Positions 58,857-64,000 of a stretch of 64,000 nucleotides of DNA are shown here, piece by piece. Made by a program: the position numbers and the translations under genes. The notes under the pieces are model-generated. The model saw nothing but the letters and a program-made list of their open reading frames with translations. It did not search any database and was not told where the DNA came from. Source of the stretch: JAAGZL01 sp050291365 (GTDB lineage: Bacteria > Pseudomonadota > Gammaproteobacteria > Chromatiales > Chromatiaceae); NCBI GenBank assembly GCA_050291365.1, contig JBNKJS010000016.1, positions 93,574 through 157,573 of the forward strand, read 5' to 3'. How positions within the stretch are numbered: the first letter of the stretch is position 1; each line of letters begins with the position of its first letter.

Positions 58857-59459
58857 TTATTTGTTATCAGTACCCAGCATGCGTCGTAAAGATTTCAATA
58901 TCTCACTTGGGAGCGCCCCATGTCTTATGCTTTCACTCAACTTGCCATCCTGGTCTATGAGATAAAGATCGGCTGAATGATCAACTGCATACTCCATCGC
59001 CGAGTCCATTTTGCTCTTTCTATAGGCTGCGCCATACTGCTTGGCCACGGTCGCAACCTGTTCCCTGGTTCCAGAAATGCCCTGTAGGTTGGGGTGAAAA
59101 AACGCCGCATAGGTCTGCAAATGTTCCAGGCTATCTCTATCTGGGTCTACGCTAATGAATAACCCCCTGACCTGCTCCAGCTCTTCTTTGCTTAACTCGT
59201 TTAGCGCCGATGCCAGCAGGGTCAGGCTGGTGGGACAGACATCCGGACACATGGTATAGCCAAAATAGAGCACCACCACCTTGCCCCGCATAGAGTCCAG
59301 GCTCACCGGGCCGGAGGCAGAATTCAGGATAAAATCGCCGCCCTTAGGAGCCTCTTTGATCGCGATGGATGCGGTTTTTTCCGGATGCCACAGCAGGCTC
59401 AGCCACACCAGCGCCACCGCTAACATCAAGATTAGACCGAGGGGTAAAACTCTACTCAT
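58857..59459 (-). CDS. SCO1/SenC/PrrC copper protein
   Basis: 200 aa. One N-terminal membrane anchor (LGLILMLAVALVWLSLLW). Thioredoxin-like domain with the CxxxC copper motif CPDVCP and the third ligand His in VDHSADLYLID. SCO assembles the CuA site of cytochrome oxidase. It lies between the FixH-like and PCuAC genes. Confidence 0.92.
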   Translation of the reverse strand: MSRVLPLGLILMLAVALVWLSLLWHPEKTASIAIKEAPKGGDFILNSASGPVSLDSMRGKVVVLYFGYTMCPDVCPTSLTLLASALNELSKEELEQVRGLFISVDPDRDSLEHLQTYAAFFHPNLQGISGTREQVATVAKQYGAAYRKSKMDSAMEYAVDHSADLYLIDQDGKLSESIRHGALPSEILKSLRRMLGTDNK

Positions 59460-59473
59460 ATTGCCAAATCCTC

Positions 59474-59968
59474 TTACTGCCCAGAGAGTGGATAGCCAGA
59501 CCTAGTAGTTTTAAAACGGAAGGGCGCAGCAATCATGCCTTGGTCTGTCCTTACCAGCACCCGCGCCTCCCACTCCATAACAGTCATAATGCATACCGGC
59601 AGTACGCCGCTGCCGCTAAATTTGCCATCGCCCTCAGCCTTGAGCTTGGAGCGATTGAAACCCATCTCCATATTCAGGCCGATAAAGTCCACCTCCACGC
59701 CCTGGGCGGAAACACCGTTTACCGTCGCAATAAGTTGCAAAGGCTTAACCAGCGGTATGGTTTTTGGCTCTATGCTGAGGCTTATCTCCGTTCCATCGGG
59801 GAATTTGCCGACACATGGTCCGGCTCTTAGATCGCACCCTGGGTCAACGGGGGCCACAGCCGCCAGCTCCGGGTTCAGCAGCGGCTGGAACTTGTATATA
59901 ACAACAGTGACCAGGGCCAAAAACAACACCCCAGCCATCAGCCATAGTCCGCGATCAAACTTACTCAC
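59474..59968 (-). CDS. FixH-like/YtkA-like copper-delivery protein
   Basis: 164 aa. A single N-terminal membrane helix (LWLMAGVLFLALVTVVIYKF) followed by a beta-sandwich periplasmic domain with two Cys early (PGCDLRAGPC) and a Met-rich GLNMEMGFNRSKL. The family participates in copper or cytochrome oxidase maturation. Assignment rests on fold impression and neighbours (SCO, PCuAC) and is tentative. Confidence 0.55.
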   Translation of the reverse strand: MSKFDRGLWLMAGVLFLALVTVVIYKFQPLLNPELAAVAPVDPGCDLRAGPCVGKFPDGTEISLSIEPKTIPLVKPLQLIATVNGVSAQGVEVDFIGLNMEMGFNRSKLKAEGDGKFSGSGVLPVCIMTVMEWEARVLVRTDQGMIAAPFRFKTTRSGYPLSGQ

Positions 59969-60031
59969 CGGCCTTCTCTCACTCCAGATTTAGGTGTGGC
60001 ATATGACACACTTTTCGATCCACTAAACAGC

Positions 60032-60073
60032 GAAGGAGGAGTGAAACCAAAGTCTCACTCCTCCTTCCTTTTT
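60032..60073. terminator. Strong hairpin between cytochrome c and the copper genes
   Basis: GAAGGAGGAGTGA (60032-60044) pairs with its complement at 60055-60067 across a 10-base loop; CTTTTTCC follows on the plus strand. On the minus strand, the direction of the flanking genes, the T-tract is weak, so its role there is uncertain. Confidence 0.5.
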
Positions 60074-60144
60074 CCGATCCTACAAAGGATCAACCAGTTA
60101 ATCAAGTCTGGTCATATACTGGCCAGGACTGATTAATTTGGTCT

Positions 60145-60465
60145 TTACATAGAGAGAACCCACTTAACCAGGGTACGGGCCTCTTCTGGTTTTACCAGGG
60201 CACTGTTAGGTGGCATTGGAACCTGACCCCATACGCCTACACCGCCTTCTAGAACCTTTTTCACCAGCATGTCTTCAGCAGCAGCATCGCCCTTGTACTT
60301 GGCGGCAACCTCTTTATAGGCTGGACCAACTACCTTGGTCTCTAGCTGATGGCAGGCCATGCAGTTCTTGGACTTGGCCAGGGCTTCGTCAGCCGCAGCG
60401 TTACCAATCAGACCCAAAGACAACAGGGCACCGCCTGCGACCATTACGATAGCTTTCATCTTCAT
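60145..60465 (-). CDS. Small class I cytochrome c
   Basis: 106 aa. Signal peptide MKMKAIVMVAGGALLSLGLIG, heme site CMACH at about residue 35, axial Met in GQVPMPPNSA and an overall c551/c552-type length. It transfers electrons in the periplasm. It is transcribed on the same strand as the copper genes, but a hairpin separates them. Confidence 0.92.
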   Translation of the reverse strand: MKMKAIVMVAGGALLSLGLIGNAAADEALAKSKNCMACHQLETKVVGPAYKEVAAKYKGDAAAEDMLVKKVLEGGVGVWGQVPMPPNSALVKPEEARTLVKWVLSM

Positions 60466-60635
60466 AATTGAGTTCCTTATGTTAACAAGTTGTTATAGCC
60501 CAGTAGGGTAAAAATCCGCCAGGCAATTTAAAAATCGGTCCAAGATACTACCACAAACTTAGAGGGAAACTAGGCAAAATTGTCAATCAGGAGGGGAAAT
60601 TGTTCCCAAAAACAGCCTCTCCTAACCGGTCACGC

Positions 60636-61112
60636 CTAATCCTCATCTACGATTATTCGCCGTAACGGACCATGGCCTGGCAACAGACTGTACAATCTCC
60701 GCCTGAACCCCAGAAAAGATGGAGTCTTGGAAAACCGGAACAGGTGGCTCCGGCAGTCGCAGTCGCTGGCTCCAAAACCGGGGAAAGGCTGGGTTGCACC
60801 TCTGCCCTTTCCTACCAGGTTACTCCAAGTATGTTCCCTTCTAGCTGAATCGCAGCTGAACCAGATCTCCCGCAGCTCGCAAACGGCCCGCAGATAGTCT
60901 ATATGCCAGTGAGGACGGGGAGAGATGCGCATATGGTGACTGCAGCGCGCCGCCACCCCGCCTGGGCCGAATGCGCTGCCGATATATGCGTACCAGCCTG
61001 GCGTGATATCCAGCTCCCCCAGACGCCCTGCCTTGATTTGGGCCGGTTCCCGCGCCTCCAGCACCAGGATGTAGGTCCCGCCGCACTTATCCAGATGGTG
61101 GGCATTTACCAT
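60636..61112 (-). CDS. DUF123/GIY-YIG-like protein
   Basis: 158 aa. GGTYILVLEA, GWYAYIGSAFGPGG, ARCSHHM, HWHIDYLRA and the C-terminal PGFGASDCDCRSHLFRF are the conserved blocks of DUF123, a relative of the GIY-YIG nuclease fold found beside or fused to endonuclease III. DNA-related role is inferred by family. Cys in the last block is typical. Confidence 0.85.
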   Translation of the reverse strand: MVNAHHLDKCGGTYILVLEAREPAQIKAGRLGELDITPGWYAYIGSAFGPGGVAARCSHHMRISPRPHWHIDYLRAVCELREIWFSCDSARREHTWSNLVGKGRGATQPFPGFGASDCDCRSHLFRFSKTPSFLGFRRRLYSLLPGHGPLRRIIVDED

Positions 61113-61133
61113 GGCGGCGCCGGCAAAATGGGT

Positions 61134-61664
61134 TCAGTGGTTCTTGTCGGCCAGACTGCTCAGATAAAGGGCTAACCCCAATAGCATGATGCCACCGGCA
61201 AACATAAGAAGGTCCAGCGGGGTCTCAAATCGCATATCCAGGGCATACTCAAAATAACGCACCACCAGGATCATCAGGATCACCTTGGCCAGACGCCCCT
61301 TGAGATCATCCAGGCTCTGGATTAGCAGTACGCTAGAGGCATTCTCAGCATTTTCGGCCTGATCGATCTTGCTAATGAACAGCTCATACAGACCCAGCCC
61401 GAAGATCAGGAGAAATGTGGCCAACAGGTAACCGTCCACTATCTCCACCACATGGGTTACGGTCTCAGCGCGCAGACTGAGACGAGCTGCCCCATCCAGC
61501 GCTGGTGAGGCATATCCTATGATATGGGAGACCATATAGAAGGTGTCTACCGTGGTCATGTAAAACAGGGCAAAGGCGCCGATGATTGCCGCCACAACCG
61601 CAGACATCACCACCAGACGACTATCCCAAAGAAAGCCTTCAATTACTCTTTCAGCACGCTTCAT
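61134..61664 (-). CDS. YqhA/UPF0114-family membrane protein
   Basis: 176 aa from the ATG at 61662-61664. Four hydrophobic segments (about 15-40, 75-98, 122-140, 152-170); conserved ESRLVVM-like run (WDSRLVVMSAVV) near the start. Function unknown. It is followed by the DUF123 gene with 21 bases between. Confidence 0.82.
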   Translation of the reverse strand: MKRAERVIEGFLWDSRLVVMSAVVAAIIGAFALFYMTTVDTFYMVSHIIGYASPALDGAARLSLRAETVTHVVEIVDGYLLATFLLIFGLGLYELFISKIDQAENAENASSVLLIQSLDDLKGRLAKVILMILVVRYFEYALDMRFETPLDLLMFAGGIMLLGLALYLSSLADKNH

Positions 61665-61713
61665 ATCCAATCCAACTCGTTAGTTTTATTATTGCCAGCT
61701 TTAGGGTAAATAC

Positions 61714-63603
61714 TCACTCTTTCAGGTAGATCTCACTACCCTTCTCCACATACTCCTGGGCCTTGGACTTAAAACCATCCTCAAAGGCCTCTTCCACGCC
61801 GATACCATGCTCAGCCGCATAGTCGCGCACATCCTGGCTGATCTTCATGGAGCAGAATTTAGGGCCGCACATGGAACAGAAGTGGGCCACCTTACCCGCC
61901 TCTTTAGGCATGGTCTCGTCGTGAAACTCCCGCGCCCTCTCCGGATCTAGCCCCAGGTTGAACTGATCCTCCCAGCGAAACTCGAAGCGGGCCTTGGACA
62001 TGGCGTTATCCCGCATCTGGGCACCAGGATGCCCCTTGGCCAGATCCGCCCCGTGGGCCGCGATGCGGTAGGTGATGATACCCTCACGCACATCCTGCTT
62101 ATTGGGCAGACCCAGATGCTCTTTCGGCGTCACGTAGCAGAGCATGGCGCAGCCATACCAGCCGATCTGGGCCGCTCCGATACCGGAGGTTATGTGATCA
62201 TAGCCAGGGGCGACATCGGTAATCAGGGGCCCCAGAGTATAGAACGGGGCCTCGTAGCAATCCTCCAGCTCCTTATCCATATTCTCCTTGATCATCTGCA
62301 TCGGCACATGCCCGGGGCCCTCGATCATCACCTGCACATCATGCTCCCAGGCGATCTTGGTCAACTCTCCCAATGCCTCCAGTTCGCCGAACTGGGCCTC
62401 GTCATTGGCGTCCGCCAGGGAGCCTGGGCGCAGACCATCGCCCAGGGAGAAGGCCACATCGTAGGCCTGCATGCTCTGGCAGATCTCGGCGAAATGGGTG
62501 TAGAGGAAGTTCTCCTGATGATGTGCCAGGCACCACTTGGCCATGATGGAGCCGCCACGGGAGACAATACCGGTTAGCCGCTTGGCGGTGAGTGGCACGT
62601 GTCGCAGCAGCAGTCCGGCGTGGATAGTGAAGTAGTCCACCCCCTGCTCCGCCTGTTCAATCAGGGTGTCGCGCACCACCTCCCAGGTCAGATCCTCGGC
62701 CACACCGTTGACCTTCTCCAGGGCCTGATAGATAGGTACTGTGCCGATGGGTACCGGGGAGTTGCGGATAATCCACTCCCGGGTCTCGTGGATATTGTCG
62801 CCGGTGGAGAGGTCCATAATGGTATCCGAGCCCCAGCGGATGCCCCACACCATCTTCTCCACCTCCTCGGCGATAGAAGAGGAGACGGCGGAGTTACCCA
62901 GATTGCCGTTGATCTTCACCAGGAAGTTGCGGCCGATGATCATCGGCTCCAGTTCCGGGTGGTTGATGTTTGCTGGAATGATGGCCCGGCCAGCGGCTAT
63001 CTCGCTACGCACAAATTCCGAGGTAATCTCCTCTGGGATATTGGCCCCGTGGGGATTGCCAGGGTGCTGGCGCAACAGTTTGTCGTAGCGTGGATCCTTC
63101 CTCAATTCGCTCAGTCGCTGATTCTCGCGGATGGCCACGTACTCCATCTCCGGGGTGACTATGCCCTGACGTGCGTAGTGCATCTGGGTGACATTGCTAC
63201 CAGCCTTGGCCCGGCGCGGTGCACGGATGTGCTCGAAGCGCATGGAGGCCAGGGCGGCATCAGAGGCCCGGCTAAGCCCATATTCTGAGCTTGGACCCTC
63301 TAGCTGCTCTGTATCGGCGCGCTCTTCGATCCAACCGCTACGCAGATCTGGCATGCCCTTGAGCAGATTGATCTCCACATCAGGATCGGTATAGGGGCCG
63401 GAGGTGTCATACACCGGGATGGGCGGATTCTGCTCAACTCCAAAGTTGGATGGAGTATCGTCCTGGATAATCTCACGCATCGGCACCTGGATATCGGGGC
63501 GCGAACCCTCTACATATATCTTACGGGAGTTGGGAAATGGTCGGGTGACCTCTTCCGACAGACGGATGGTCTGCTGGATAAAATCTTCAGGGATCGCACT
63601 CAT
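61714..63603 (-). CDS. thiC: Phosphomethylpyrimidine synthase ThiC
   Basis: 629 aa radical-SAM enzyme that makes HMP phosphate from AIR for thiamine. The C-terminal iron-sulfur motif CSMCGPKFCSM (CxxCxxxxC) and the catalytic core PVPIGTVPIYQALEKVNG, TIHAGLLLRHVP and MIEGPGHVPM are present. Standard long proteobacterial form. Start at the ATG at 63601-63603; its ribosome site is part of a hairpin in the leader. Controlled by a TPP riboswitch. Confidence 0.96.
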   Translation of the reverse strand: MSAIPEDFIQQTIRLSEEVTRPFPNSRKIYVEGSRPDIQVPMREIIQDDTPSNFGVEQNPPIPVYDTSGPYTDPDVEINLLKGMPDLRSGWIEERADTEQLEGPSSEYGLSRASDAALASMRFEHIRAPRRAKAGSNVTQMHYARQGIVTPEMEYVAIRENQRLSELRKDPRYDKLLRQHPGNPHGANIPEEITSEFVRSEIAAGRAIIPANINHPELEPMIIGRNFLVKINGNLGNSAVSSSIAEEVEKMVWGIRWGSDTIMDLSTGDNIHETREWIIRNSPVPIGTVPIYQALEKVNGVAEDLTWEVVRDTLIEQAEQGVDYFTIHAGLLLRHVPLTAKRLTGIVSRGGSIMAKWCLAHHQENFLYTHFAEICQSMQAYDVAFSLGDGLRPGSLADANDEAQFGELEALGELTKIAWEHDVQVMIEGPGHVPMQMIKENMDKELEDCYEAPFYTLGPLITDVAPGYDHITSGIGAAQIGWYGCAMLCYVTPKEHLGLPNKQDVREGIITYRIAAHGADLAKGHPGAQMRDNAMSKARFEFRWEDQFNLGLDPERAREFHDETMPKEAGKVAHFCSMCGPKFCSMKISQDVRDYAAEHGIGVEEAFEDGFKSKAQEYVEKGSEIYLKE

Positions 63604-63608
63604 GGTAA

Positions 63609-63780
63609 CTTCCTCATACTGACGCAGGAAAGGAAGTGGCCAGCCAGTAGGCTCCTCAGCTTCCCTCCGCCGTTTCTTGTACTTCTAACGAAGTACCCGG
63701 ATCAGGTTCAAAGGGTGTTTTCTCAGCCCCGCCTCCCCGGTGAGTTAGACCTGGTGGCGCGGCACCCCTAGCTACCCGAC
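63609..63780 (-). promoter_or_regulatory. TPP (thi-box) riboswitch with ribosome-site hairpin
   Basis: On the minus strand the conserved elements appear in order: AGGGGTGCC (63758-63768), GGCTGAGA (near 63720), ACCCTTTGAACCTGATC (63700-63717). Downstream, CTTCCT (minus, 63631-63636 on the plus as AGGAAG) can pair with the thiC ribosome site AGGAAG (63609-63614), giving a translation-type expression platform. High thiamine pyrophosphate should therefore close the ribosome site. Confidence 0.9.
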
Positions 63781-63805
63781 TATCACAGCTCGGGTGGAAA
63801 CTGGC

Positions 63806-63834
63806 AACTTATCGGATGAGGGAGTCTATTGCAA
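63806..63834 (-). promoter_or_regulatory. Candidate thiC promoter
   Basis: Minus-strand TTGCAA (63829-63834) and TAAGTT (63806-63811) are separated by 17 bases and would start transcription about 20 bases before the riboswitch. The -10 element is weak. It lies about 20 bases from the VNTR. Confidence 0.45.
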
Positions 63835-63854
63835 GGAGAGAAAAGCAGAGCCAA

Positions 63855-63959
63855 GGGCCAAGGGCCAAGGGCCAAGGGCCAAGGGCCAAGGGCCAAGGGC
63901 CAAGGGCCAAGGGCCAAGGGCCAAGGGCCAAGGGCCAAGGGCCAAGGGCCAAGGGCCAA
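63855..63959. repeat. 15 perfect tandem copies of GGGCCAA (VNTR)
   Basis: The 7-bp unit is repeated 15 times without a mismatch over 105 bp, preceded by a partial unit (GCCAA). It is too regular to be old, and slippage should change copy number. It stands just upstream of the thiC promoter. A 7-bp unit is out of frame with codons, so it is not expected to code for a protein in all phases, although one minus-strand frame reads a Leu/Ala/Gly/Pro/Trp repeat. Confidence 0.9.
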
Positions 63960-64000
63960 CAGATGATGGCCGAGCAATATAATATGTCAAGAAGTTTTTT

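Noticed and set aside
63783..63982. Leu/Ala/Gly/Pro/Trp repeat proteins on either strand across the GGGCCAA array
   Set aside because: The heptamer gives an open frame by repetition alone; there is no start context and no flanking coding sequence.
1..64000. CRISPR arrays
   Set aside because: No regularly spaced direct repeats with unique spacers and no cas genes; the only tandem arrays are the GGGAC boxes and the GGGCCAA VNTR.
1..64000. rRNA and tRNA genes
   Set aside because: No 16S/23S/5S sequence or convincing tRNA cloverleaf was found by eye.

Overview
The window comes from a gammaproteobacterial chromosome. Gene order points the same way: the run cytochrome c4 - dsbA - endonuclease/exonuclease/phosphatase - GGDEF protein matches, from memory, the Pseudomonas arrangement around dgcP, and znuABC lies next to it. 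Menaquinone genes, several c-type cytochromes and a copper-delivery set suggest a respiratory, possibly microaerobic or sulfur-oxidising lineage such as Chromatiales. The genus cannot be read from this sequence.

Bases 1 to about 10.92 kb are a mobile island. The left part (minus strand, running off the window) looks like a prophage late operon: a probable major capsid protein, small helical proteins and the start of a tail tape-measure protein. Two genes there are preceded by copies of the same leader, each with an intrinsic terminator immediately before the ribosome binding site. The middle holds two tyrosine recombinases. The right part reads int - unknown - HTH/excisionase-like - DUF927 ATPase, followed by 14 GGGAC boxes around AT-rich DNA that look like a replication origin. 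The rightmost integrase faces dusA across five TGGTACA boxes, and the island edge lies in the first codons of dusA.

From 10.9 to 27.5 kb is core genome: dusA, a DMT exporter, an MMPL/RND-type exporter, a 2-phosphoglycerate-kinase-like gene with a histidine phosphatase, a cold-shock gene with a long leader, and a complete Pst-Pho operon (pstS, PhoU-like fusion, pstC, pstA, two pstB genes, phoB, phoR). The two PstB proteins have complementary defects that predict a heterodimer with one good ATP site. The PhoU protein carries a C-terminal domain resembling a low-molecular-weight phosphatase whose catalytic Cys and Arg are gone.

From 26.5 to 42.5 kb lie an HDAC-family deacetylase divergent from a Pat/PatZ-type acetyltransferase, a ParA-CHAD gene pair probably linked to polyphosphate granules, an operon of znuA, znuC, znuB, yidD, DUF1330 and a HIT-like gene, and the dgcP-dsbA-cytochrome c4 block.

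From 42.7 to 58 kb is a dispersed menaquinone set (menF, menD, menB, menA, menC, menE) interrupted by a large MscS-type channel, ndk, a stand-alone trpB and accessory genes. The right end carries copper chaperones (FixH-like, SCO, PCuAC), a small cytochrome c, a DUF123 protein, a YqhA-like membrane protein, and thiC with a TPP riboswitch whose promoter adjoins 15 perfect copies of a 7-bp repeat.
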